Source of the DNA: Pseudodesulfovibrio sp.
GTDB taxonomy: Bacteria > Desulfobacterota > Desulfovibrionia > Desulfovibrionales > Desulfovibrionaceae
Assembly (NCBI GenBank): GCA_022712815.1
Contig: JAFLJW010000281.1
Coordinates: 1-13,053 of the forward strand
Direction: 5' to 3'
Length of the DNA stretch: 13,053 bases
In this document: one piece after another, positions 7,205 to 13,053 of the stretch
Numbering within the stretch: position 1 is the first letter of the stretch
Layout: each line of letters starts with the position of its first letter
Position numbers and translations under genes: made by a program
Notes under the pieces: generated by a model
Databases searched by the model: none
What the model was told of the DNA's origin: nothing
Seen by the model: only the letters and a program-made list of their open reading frames with translations

Positions 7205-8872
7205 ATGCAGGACAGCATCATACAGTGCATTGAGGACATAGAAAAACAGATCCTTGACGTGAACGCCACCGGCGAAGGAGCCGGGGAAATCGTCGATGCA
7301 CTTGGTTTGTCCCATATGAACCTCTCTTCAGCTGGTGTCATCGCCATTCTGGACATGTTCATAGACGGCATCACACCGGTCAACAGCGATATAGTCACCG
7401 CCATGCTCGGCATCTGTGAAGCTCAGAAAAAGTTCTTTTTCGCATTGGGCGGGCTACTGGATGGCGGAGCCGAAGCCCTCGGCAAGATAAAAACAAAGTC
7501 CGCTCCTGTCGCAGAAAAAATGGAAGATGAAGCCGAGGCTGCCAAGGCATTTGAAGAACCTCCCACAGCCACAGTTGAAACCGAACAGCCCGAAAAAGAA
7601 AAGGCAGAACCGGCCAAGGCTGAAAAAAAACCGCGAACCAAAACCGACCGCGCTCCTGCGCCGCAGGCCATATCATCCATCCGCGTCGGGACCGACAGGC
7701 TGGACCGGGTCATCGAATTGGTGGGCAAGCTCATGGTCACATACGCGGTCATTGCTCAGGGCGGCACGCAGAATCTCACTCAGGTGACCGCATCCCTGCG
7801 AGAACTCGATAACGTCATCAACAACCTCCAAAGGGAAGTCAACGCCATCAGACTGGTGCCGCTCAAGCAAATCTTCATGCCCATGCACCGTCTGGTAAAA
7901 AGCCTGAGCCAGAAGATAGGCAAGAAGCTCGAATTCCGAGTCGAAGGTGATGATCTGGCACTGGACAAGACCATTGTCGAATGTCTCAATGAACCATTGG
8001 TCCATTTGCTCAGAAATGCCGTGGACCATGGAATTGAAATCCCTGATGACCGCAAGGCCGCCGGAAAACCCGAAAGCGGCAACGTGACTCTGTCAGCCTG
8101 GCGCAAGGGCGACAACGCCTACATCCAGATCAAGGACGACGGCAAGGGCCTCGACCCGGACAGAATTCTAAACAAAGCCATTGAAATGGGTCTGGCCGAT
8201 GCCGAAGAGGAATACGAGACCAGTGAGATCCTCCAGTTCGTGCTCCAGTCAGGATTTTCCACTGCCGAAACCATCACCGATGTCTCCGGGCGCGGTGTGG
8301 GCATGGATGCCGTTATCAACGCCATCCGCGTCACTCTGGATGGCGATATCGACATCGAAAGTCATCTGGGCAAAGGGTCGGCATTCACCATATCCATCCC
8401 TCTGGACCGCTCGGCCAACGAGGGTATCGTGAATGCTCTGGTCTGCAAGGTCGGCGGCGAAACATTCATCATCCCCAGCCGCGATGTGATGGAGATTTAC
8501 ATGCCCCGTGCCAACGACGTGGTCCTTCTGCCCGATGGCCGCGAAACCGTGGATGTTCGCGGCGAGGTCCACTCACTCCTCAGACTGGCCGATCTGCTCG
8601 GCCTGACCGCGGAGCAGGACGACATAGAATGGGCACAGACCATCGTGGTCCGCGTGGGCGACTACAAGGCCGCAATACTGGTGGATGAAGTCCTCAAACA
8701 ACAGCAGGTGGTCATCACCGGATTCACCATTCCCCTCGACGAACTTTTCAACATCCCCATCCTTGGCTACGGCATGATGGGCGAATCAGATGCTCTGGTT
8801 CTCGACACCGAAAAGATGCTCCAGCACTTCCAGCAACGCATCCAAGACAAAGCAAATAGCACCTTGACATAA
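7205..8872 (+). CDS. CheA-like histidine kinase with a degenerate P1 domain
   Basis: This 555-residue protein has the CheA P3-P4-P5 core. Residues 1-90 are helical and P1-like but contain no HTIKG-type motif; the only His is His37 in LSHMN. An Ala/Glu/Lys/Pro-rich linker spans about 95-155. P3, the dimer helices, starts near 157. The P4 ATPase has the N box HLLRNAVDHGIE at 267-278, the G1 box DDGKGLD at 311-317, the F box FSTAETIT at 351-358 and the G2 box GRGVGMD at 362-368. A CheW-like P5 domain fills about 402-545. No P2 domain is apparent. The catalytic boxes are intact, so it should hydrolyse ATP, but it must phosphorylate a histidine elsewhere, most simply His46 of the preceding HPt-STAS protein. 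GAGGA precedes ATG 7205, 9 bp after the previous stop. Confidence 0.9.
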   Translation: MQDSIIQCIEDIEKQILDVNATGEGAGEIVDALGLSHMNLSSAGVIAILDMFIDGITPVNSDIVTAMLGICEAQKKFFFALGGLLDGGAEALGKIKTKSAPVAEKMEDEAEAAKAFEEPPTATVETEQPEKEKAEPAKAEKKPRTKTDRAPAPQAISSIRVGTDRLDRVIELVGKLMVTYAVIAQGGTQNLTQVTASLRELDNVINNLQREVNAIRLVPLKQIFMPMHRLVKSLSQKIGKKLEFRVEGDDLALDKTIVECLNEPLVHLLRNAVDHGIEIPDDRKAAGKPESGNVTLSAWRKGDNAYIQIKDDGKGLDPDRILNKAIEMGLADAEEEYETSEILQFVLQSGFSTAETITDVSGRGVGMDAVINAIRVTLDGDIDIESHLGKGSAFTISIPLDRSANEGIVNALVCKVGGETFIIPSRDVMEIYMPRANDVVLLPDGRETVDVRGEVHSLLRLADLLGLTAEQDDIEWAQTIVVRVGDYKAAILVDEVLKQQQVVITGFTIPLDELFNIPILGYGMMGESDALVLDTEKMLQHFQQRIQDKANSTLT

Positions 8873-9020
8873 AGTCTGGGCCAAGCATAAATACAAGCTG
8901 TTCAAAAAGGTGTGCGCGCAAGGTATGAAAAAAGAGCAAAACCGATGTGTAATTTTCTACGCAAAGATTTGATTTTTTTGAAATAACTCAGCAGTAAAAC
9001 CTTTTTAAACAACTAGCCTT
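8873..9020 (+). other. AT-rich spacer between the CheA-like gene and the riboswitch
   Basis: About 150 bp without a supportable gene. The cbiK operon promoter must lie here if the riboswitch has its own transcript. TTGATT (near 8968) and TTGAAA are possible -35 elements, but no well-spaced -10 is seen. No convincing terminator follows the kinase gene, so read-through into the riboswitch leader is possible. A 15-codon open frame at 8926 lacks a properly spaced ribosome binding site. Confidence 0.4.
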
Positions 9021-9166
9021 CAGGTGTCCTTTTGGACTTGATAGGGAATCCCGTGTGAATCGGGAGCGGACCCGCCGCCGTGACGCTCTGCCAAACTGTT
9101 TTCACTATGCCACTGGATACAATTCTGGGAAGGCGAAAGCATCAGGAGCCAGCCGGAAGACCTGCC
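9021..9166 (+). ncRNA. Cobalamin riboswitch aptamer
   Basis: The conserved elements of the B12 aptamer appear in order. CAGGT (9021-9025) pairs with ACCTG (9160-9164) to close the domain. GTCC-TTTT-GGAC is a small hairpin. ATAGGGAA comes next, then CCCG (9051) pairing with CGGG (9061). GAGCGGACCCGCCGCCGTGA matches the conserved core. GCCACTGG (9110) with CTGGGAAGGC follows. The B12 box AGCCGGAAGACCTGCC (9151-9166) closes the 3' side. It lies about 150 bp upstream of a secreted cobaltochelatase and a BtuCDF-type importer, exactly where such a switch is expected. Ligand binding is predicted to lower expression of the operon. Whether it prefers adenosyl- or methyl/hydroxocobalamin cannot be told. 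Confidence 0.93.
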
Positions 9167-9186
9167 TGGAGATTACAAAGGTTTTG

Positions 9187-9202
9187 CCTCGATGGCACGA
9201 GG
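9187..9202 (+). promoter_or_regulatory. P13-like kissing-loop hairpin of the riboswitch
   Basis: CCTCG (9187-9191) pairs with CGAGG (9198-9202) around the loop ATGGCA. The loop can pair with GCCGT (9077-9081) in the aptamer core, using one G-T wobble, as expected for the L5-L13 kissing contact. The downstream TGCCATC (9206-9212) is perfectly complementary to GATGGCA (9191-9197) and could hold the loop in a competing hairpin when ligand is absent. Confidence 0.55.
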
Positions 9203-9223
9203 GCTTGCCATCATTGGTACTCT

Positions 9224-9247
9224 GAAGGGAAAAAACGGTTCCTCTTC
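9224..9247 (+). promoter_or_regulatory. Candidate antiterminator hairpin
   Basis: GAAGGGAA (9224-9231) pairs with TTCCTCTTC (9239-9247), giving 8 base pairs with one bulged T (9243) and a 7-base loop. The 3' arm uses bases 9241-9247, which are also the 5' arm of the terminator stem, so the two structures exclude each other. Confidence 0.5.
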
Positions 9248-9282
9248 CTCCTGAATTCGTGGAGAAAGAGGGTTTTGCTTTT
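9241..9282 (+). terminator. Riboswitch-controlled intrinsic terminator
   Basis: CCTCTTCCTCC (9241-9251) pairs with GGAGAAAGAGG (9261-9271): 11 positions with one mismatch and a 9-base loop. It is followed by G and then TTTTGCTTTT. The position, between a B12 aptamer and the first gene, makes this the expression platform of the switch. Cobalamin binding is predicted to favour it and stop transcription before cbiK. Confidence 0.65.
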
Positions 9283-9297
9283 CCTGACAAACACGCC

Positions 9298-9312
9298 CCT
9301 CCATAGCGGAGG
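9298..9312 (+). promoter_or_regulatory. cbiK Shine-Dalgarno and its sequestering hairpin
   Basis: GGAGGAA at 9308-9314 is a strong Shine-Dalgarno just ahead of ATG 9317 and fixes the cbiK start. CCTCC at 9298-9302 can pair with GGAGG at 9308-9312 around the loop ATAGC, covering the site. The terminator arm TTCCTCC (9245-9251) is also perfectly complementary to GGAGGAA, a second way to mask it. Confidence 0.5.
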
Positions 9313-9316
9313 AATC

Positions 9317-10306
9317 ATGATCCTTTCCAGGCTCAATGTTACTTTCACAGCACTTTTGTGCGCACTTGTTCTGCTCGTTTCCGTACCGGCCACGGCCAGT
9401 CACCATGAAGAAGGCCCGGTCAAAAAGGCCATTGTGCTGGCTGCCTTTGGCACGTCCTACCCCGATGCCCTGCAATCCATCCTGAACATTCAGGCCAGAA
9501 TTGAAAAGGCCAACCCCAACATTCCGGTCAAGCTCGCTTTCACCTCCAGCATCATCCGCGACATCTGGCAGGAACGCCAAAAAGATGCGGCCTGGCAAAA
9601 AGCCAATCCGAGCGTCCCAAGGGAAGTGCTCGTTGTCAAGAATCCGCTGGCAACCATCGCGGATTTGCAAAATGACGGCTACACGGACATCGCGGTCCAG
9701 TCCCTGCACGCCTATGCAGGTGAGGAGTTCGCAGATCTCAAGCAGTTGATGATCGGCCTGCGCTCCATCTGTACGGTCAAGGCAAAGTCCATCCCGTTCA
9801 AACGGCTCCGTCTGGGCCGTCCGGCACTGGGATTGCCCGGTGATGTCTACCCCTATACCGACGACATCGCTGTGGCTGTGTCCGCGCTGAAAACAGATGT
9901 CGAGCAAGCCAGGAAAAAGAATGCCACACTGGTCTACATGGGCCACGGCAACGACTTCTACTCCACCGGCATCTATGCCGAATTCCAGCGTGAACTCCAG
10001 AAGGCATACAAATACCCCATATTCATCGCCTGTGTGGAGGGATTCCCCAACTTTGACGACCTGCTGACGGTACTGAAGCAGTCAGACAAGAAAAACGTCC
10101 TCATGAAACCGCTCATGATCGTCGCTGGCGATCACGCCTCCAACGACATGGCAGGTGACGAAGATGATTCATGGAAAGTCATGCTGACCAAGGCAGGCTT
10201 CAAGGTCACAACAGAGATGCGCGGACTGGGCATGCTCAACACGTGGGCCGACATCTACGTCAAACACCTGAAAGAGGCCAACGCCCAAACCCACATGCTC
10301 CCATAG
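9317..10306 (+). CDS. cbiK: Secreted sirohydrochlorin cobaltochelatase (CbiK, periplasmic type)
   Basis: This 329-residue protein begins with a basic-hydrophobic signal peptide (residues 1-27) and a likely cleavage after ATA at 25-27, placing it in the periplasm. The rest is a CbiK-type class II chelatase, which inserts Co2+ (or Fe2+ in vitro in relatives) into sirohydrochlorin. LAAFGTSYP is at 41-49 and QSLHAYAGEEF at 128-138. The two catalytic metal-binding histidines are in MGHG (His210) and AGDH (His273), followed by ASNDMAGDEDDSW. Desulfovibrio vulgaris has a known periplasmic CbiK of this kind. Compared with Salmonella CbiK as I remember it, about 17 residues are inserted between QSLH and MGHG. 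ATG 9317 is fixed by GGAGGAA and by the signal peptide; a longer frame from GTG 9080 would run through the riboswitch. It leads an operon with a BtuCDF-like importer. Confidence 0.92.
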   Translation: MILSRLNVTFTALLCALVLLVSVPATASHHEEGPVKKAIVLAAFGTSYPDALQSILNIQARIEKANPNIPVKLAFTSSIIRDIWQERQKDAAWQKANPSVPREVLVVKNPLATIADLQNDGYTDIAVQSLHAYAGEEFADLKQLMIGLRSICTVKAKSIPFKRLRLGRPALGLPGDVYPYTDDIAVAVSALKTDVEQARKKNATLVYMGHGNDFYSTGIYAEFQRELQKAYKYPIFIACVEGFPNFDDLLTVLKQSDKKNVLMKPLMIVAGDHASNDMAGDEDDSWKVMLTKAGFKVTTEMRGLGMLNTWADIYVKHLKEANAQTHMLP

Positions 10307-10313
10307 GAAGAAC

Positions 10314-11354
10314 ATGACCGCCGTTTCCCGCATCCAAACCGCCCGTGCCGGGCTGATAATCGCACTGCTCGCCATATCCCTTGGCGTGCTGGTCGTCATC
10401 GCCACAGGCATGGGATTCATCCCCATCGCACCGGGTGAAATACTCGGCGCGTTGTGGGATGGCCTGCGGGGGGCGGCGGATTCTATCGACCCATTGCACC
10501 AGAGCGTCATCCTCGAAGTCCGTTTGCCGCGCATCCTGACAGCGGTATCCGTGGGCTTCGGACTGGCCGTGGCAGGCACGGTTTTTCAGGGGCTGCTGCT
10601 GAACCCGCTGGCTGACCCGTTCACTCTGGGCGTGTCGTCGGGCGCAGCTTTCGGAGCGGCTCTGGCCCTGTTGCTCGGCCTGACCTTTTTCGGCTCGACC
10701 ACGCTCTGTGTCATGGCTTTTGCCGGGGCAACGATCACGCTTTTCGCGGTCATCGGCATATCCGGACGCGATGGGGAACTGTCTCCCACCAATCTCATCC
10801 TGTCGGGCGTCATCGTTTCCGCCATTCTGTCGGCCGGACTCAGCTTCATCAAATATCTGGCAGACGAGCGCGTGGCCGTTATTGTCTTCTGGCTCATGGG
10901 CAGCTTTGTCTCCCGCACCTGGAACGATCTCCTGCTCACAGCCGGGGTCGGATTGGCAGGCTTTGCCGTCTGTCTCTACTATTCCCGCGACCTGAACATC
11001 ATGAGCCTTGGAACACGCTCGGCCAAAAGCCTTGGCGTGGACACGGGCAGAACCCGCATGATCCTGTTGCTGACCGCCTCGTTGATCAGCGCGGTCTGCG
11101 TCTCGGTATCGGGCATCATCGGCTTCGTGGGCCTGATCATTCCGCACCTGATGCGTTTCGTGGTCGGCCCGGAAAATCGCTGGCTGCTCCCGGCATCAGG
11201 CTTTGGCGGGGCCATTTTGCTCCTCACAGCCGACACCCTGACCCGCGCCGTGCTGCCGCACGAAGTACCCATCGGCGTACTCACCGCCCTCATCGGCGGA
11301 CCGGTGTTTTGCTGGATTTTCAGCCGCACCCGCTCCGGGAAACGACATGGATAG
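10314..11354 (+). CDS. btuC: BtuC/FecC-family ABC transporter permease
   Basis: This is a 346-residue, very hydrophobic inner-membrane protein of the FecCD/BtuC family, which dimerises to form the channel for cobalamin, haem or ferric-siderophore import. Strong helices are seen at about 13-34, 75-95, 107-125 and 128-148, with several more toward the C terminus. Family signatures include RLPR at 70-73, NPLADPFTLGVSSGA at 97-111 and GLIIPHLMRF near 275-285. AGGAAG precedes ATG 10314, 7 bp after cbiK. The family alone does not fix the substrate. The B12 riboswitch and cbiK favour cobalamin, cobinamide or another cobalt-linked tetrapyrrole. Confidence 0.88.
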   Translation: MTAVSRIQTARAGLIIALLAISLGVLVVIATGMGFIPIAPGEILGALWDGLRGAADSIDPLHQSVILEVRLPRILTAVSVGFGLAVAGTVFQGLLLNPLADPFTLGVSSGAAFGAALALLLGLTFFGSTTLCVMAFAGATITLFAVIGISGRDGELSPTNLILSGVIVSAILSAGLSFIKYLADERVAVIVFWLMGSFVSRTWNDLLLTAGVGLAGFAVCLYYSRDLNIMSLGTRSAKSLGVDTGRTRMILLLTASLISAVCVSVSGIIGFVGLIIPHLMRFVVGPENRWLLPASGFGGAILLLTADTLTRAVLPHEVPIGVLTALIGGPVFCWIFSRTRSGKRHG

Positions 11355-12135
11355 CGTCATATATGACATCAAAAAAGTGTGCTTCGGTTACGGAAACACA
11401 CGCATCCTGCACGACCTTGACCTGACCTTCGAGCCGGGCATGCTCCACGCCATCGTCGGTCCCAACGGCAGCGGCAAATCCACCTTGCTCGATCTCATGT
11501 CCGGCCACCTCATGCCGACCAGCGGCAGCATGAAGATCAGCGGCACACCCGTCAGCGACCACTCCTCCCCAAGGCTGGCCCGGCTGATCGCGCTGGTGCC
11601 GCAGGAATTCGATTTCAATTTTCCTTTTTCGGTGTTCGATGCCGTACTCATGGGCCGTCATCCGCATATTCCACGCTTCTCCCATCCATCAGATAAAGAC
11701 ATGTCACTGGTTGACACGGCCATGAAAAAAACCGATACCGCCCACCTCGCTGACCGTATTCTGGCCGAGCTGTCCGGCGGCGAAAAACAGCGGACCGTTT
11801 TTGCCCGCGCCCTGGCCCAAAACACACCGGCACTGCTTCTGGATGAACCGACCGCGTCCATGGACATCCGGCACACCCTGGTTGCCATGACAGAACTTAA
11901 ACGACTGGCCCGAAAGGAAAACCGGACCGTTATCACCGTGCTTCACGACCTCAATCTGGCGGCTGAATTTTGCGACCGGATAATCATGCTGAACAAAGGA
12001 CGCATCCACGCTCAGGGCACTGTCGCCGAAACCCTTACAACTGACACCATCCGCGATGTCTTCGGAGTCCATGCCGACTTCATCGACACACCAAACGGAC
12101 TACACATCTCATACGGAATCAAGGAATTGCCTTAA
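11347..12135 (+). CDS. btuD: BtuD/FecE-family ABC transporter ATP-binding protein
   Basis: This 262-residue cytoplasmic ATPase powers the importer. Walker A is GPNGSGKST at 38-46, the Q-loop is Gln86 in LVPQEF, the ABC signature is LSGGEKQR at 142-149, Walker B is LLLDEP at 163-168, and the switch histidine is His200 in VLHDLNLA. All nucleotide-binding residues are present. The start codon lies within the end of the permease gene, an 8-bp overlap typical of translational coupling, and the stop overlaps the next start. As with the permease, vitamin B12 specificity comes from context. Confidence 0.92.
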   Translation: MDSVIYDIKKVCFGYGNTRILHDLDLTFEPGMLHAIVGPNGSGKSTLLDLMSGHLMPTSGSMKISGTPVSDHSSPRLARLIALVPQEFDFNFPFSVFDAVLMGRHPHIPRFSHPSDKDMSLVDTAMKKTDTAHLADRILAELSGGEKQRTVFARALAQNTPALLLDEPTASMDIRHTLVAMTELKRLARKENRTVITVLHDLNLAAEFCDRIIMLNKGRIHAQGTVAETLTTDTIRDVFGVHADFIDTPNGLHISYGIKELP

Positions 12136-13037
12136 TGCGCTTACTCTGCACTCTCCTCTTCACGCTCATGTTCTTCTCCCCCGCTCTCGCGCAAACGATC
12201 ATCGACGACTCTGGCCGGACCATTCAATTTGACCGCCCGTTCACTCGTATCATCTCCCTATATGCCGCCCACAGCGAAAATCTTTTCAACCTGCGACTTG
12301 ACGATGAGATCATCGGCGTGACCAAAAACGAGGATTATCCACCATACGCTCTGGAGAAACCAGCGTTCAATTCCCGCGACGATGTGGAACGTTTCTTGTC
12401 CGCCAAACCCGACCTCGTCCTGATCCGGCCCATGCTGGACCGGGGCCATGCCCAGCTCTGGGCCGCCCTCGAGCGCAACGGCATCACCGTGGTTTCCCTG
12501 CAACCCAACACCATCGACGAAATGTATGGCTACTGGCGGACTCTGGCCAGACTGACAGGCCGTGAAGTGGAGGCGGAAATCATGGTCGCGGATTTTCAGG
12601 AAAAACTGACCCAAATCAAACAACGGCTGAAAACCTTCCCGGAGGATGAACGACCCGGAGTTTTCTTCGAGTCCATCCACAGCAAGCTTTCCACATTTTC
12701 ACCCGGCTCCATGCCGCTATTCGTCCTCGAAATGGCTGGCGGCAAGAACGTGGCCGAAGATGCCAGACCGAGACGCGGCACCAATATCTCTTCCTATGGT
12801 CTGGAACGAATTCTTTCCAAATCAGCCAAAATCGATGTCTATCTGGCGCAATACGGCGTCATGAACGAGGTGGAGATCAAAACCATTGCCAATGGACCTG
12901 CCGCCTCACGACTCAAGGCGGTCCGGGACCGCAGAGTTTTTCTGGTGGACGAGAAACTGGTCTCGCGCCCGACCATGCGGCTTTTGACCGGCATCAACAC
13001 CGTACACAGACTGCTCCACGAAACAGCCTCGCATTGA
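12135..13037 (+). CDS. btuF: BtuF-like periplasmic substrate-binding protein of the importer
   Basis: This 300-residue protein has a signal peptide (residues 1-19, ending in PALA before QT) and the two-lobed class III binding-protein pattern: TIIDDSGRTIQFDRPFTRIISL near the start, DDEIIGVTKNEDYP in the first lobe, KPDLVLIRP, and GLERI with DVYLAQYG in the second lobe. No lipobox cysteine follows the signal, so it is predicted to be soluble in the periplasm. Its ATG shares one base with the stop of the ATPase gene (TAATG), which supports a single operon. The likely ligand is a corrinoid, inferred from the B12 riboswitch; haem or a metal-chelate complex are alternatives. Having the binding protein last, behind permease and ATPase, is less usual but not rare. 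Confidence 0.85.
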   Translation: MRLLCTLLFTLMFFSPALAQTIIDDSGRTIQFDRPFTRIISLYAAHSENLFNLRLDDEIIGVTKNEDYPPYALEKPAFNSRDDVERFLSAKPDLVLIRPMLDRGHAQLWAALERNGITVVSLQPNTIDEMYGYWRTLARLTGREVEAEIMVADFQEKLTQIKQRLKTFPEDERPGVFFESIHSKLSTFSPGSMPLFVLEMAGGKNVAEDARPRRGTNISSYGLERILSKSAKIDVYLAQYGVMNEVEIKTIANGPAASRLKAVRDRRVFLVDEKLVSRPTMRLLTGINTVHRLLHETASH

Positions 13038-13053
13038 CCATAAACCGGAAAAC

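Noticed and set aside
8926..8973. 15-codon open frame before the riboswitch
   Set aside because: AAGG lies only one base before the ATG, too close for a ribosome binding site, and the peptide has no features.
9080..9316. N-terminal extension of the cbiK frame from a GTG at 9080
   Set aside because: It runs through the riboswitch core and terminator. ATG 9317 has a strong Shine-Dalgarno and starts a proper signal peptide.
9173..9946. 257-codon minus-strand frame opposite cbiK and its leader
   Set aside because: It crosses the riboswitch expression platform and the 5' half of cbiK antisense, with no domain signature.
10260..11147. 295-codon open frame on the minus strand opposite the permease gene
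   Set aside because: It is antisense to a clear BtuC-family gene, and its translation is low-complexity (rich in Asp, Gln, Arg, Ala, Gly) with no recognisable domain.
1..13053. CRISPR arrays, tRNAs, insertion sequences, phage or toxin-antitoxin genes
   Set aside because: No regularly spaced repeats, cloverleaf sequences, transposase or integrase motifs were seen on either strand; every large frame is explained by the genes listed.

Overview
The window looks like chromosomal DNA from a sulfate-reducing deltaproteobacterium of the Desulfovibrio / Pseudodesulfovibrio group. This is inferred from gene content, not from a database search. Three things point that way: an RluA pseudouridine synthase fused to dephospho-CoA kinase, archaeal-type phosphoglycerate mutase and NMN adenylyltransferase genes side by side, and a secreted CbiK cobaltochelatase next to a BtuCDF-type importer. 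There are 12 protein genes, with no rRNA, tRNA, insertion sequence, phage gene or CRISPR array. Most of it is ordinary housekeeping DNA. The two richest parts are a CheA-type signalling operon and a riboswitch-controlled cobalt/corrinoid operon.

Layout. (1) 11-1741, plus strand: RluA-CoaE fusion. (2) 1742-1876: convergent intergenic region with a GC-rich hairpin and a short palindrome. (3) 3766-1877, minus strand: two-gene operon, ApgM-type phosphoglycerate mutase then a NadM-like nucleotidyltransferase. (4) 3889-4491, plus strand: small PHP-domain hydrolase, divergent from the mutase. (5) 5897-4579, minus strand: TrmH and then TsaC, both tRNA modification. (6) 6061-8872, plus strand: operon of a receiver-only response regulator, an HPt-STAS protein and a CheA-like kinase. 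(7) 8873-9316: long leader with a cobalamin riboswitch and a readable expression platform. (8) 9317-13037, plus strand: secreted CbiK, BtuC-like permease, BtuD-like ATPase and BtuF-like binding protein.

How the genes work together. The operon at 6061-8872 looks like a CheA phosphorelay cut into separate pieces. The kinase lacks a recognisable phospho-accepting histidine motif at its N terminus, while the gene just before it supplies a canonical HPt domain, here joined to a STAS domain. A stand-alone receiver is the likely phosphate acceptor. No CheW, CheB, CheR or methyl-accepting receptor gene is in the window, so the output is unknown. The last operon joins a signal-peptide-bearing sirohydrochlorin cobaltochelatase to an importer. 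The leader shows a B12 aptamer, a mutually exclusive antiterminator/terminator pair and a hairpin over the Shine-Dalgarno sequence, so the whole operon is predicted to be switched off by cobalamin.
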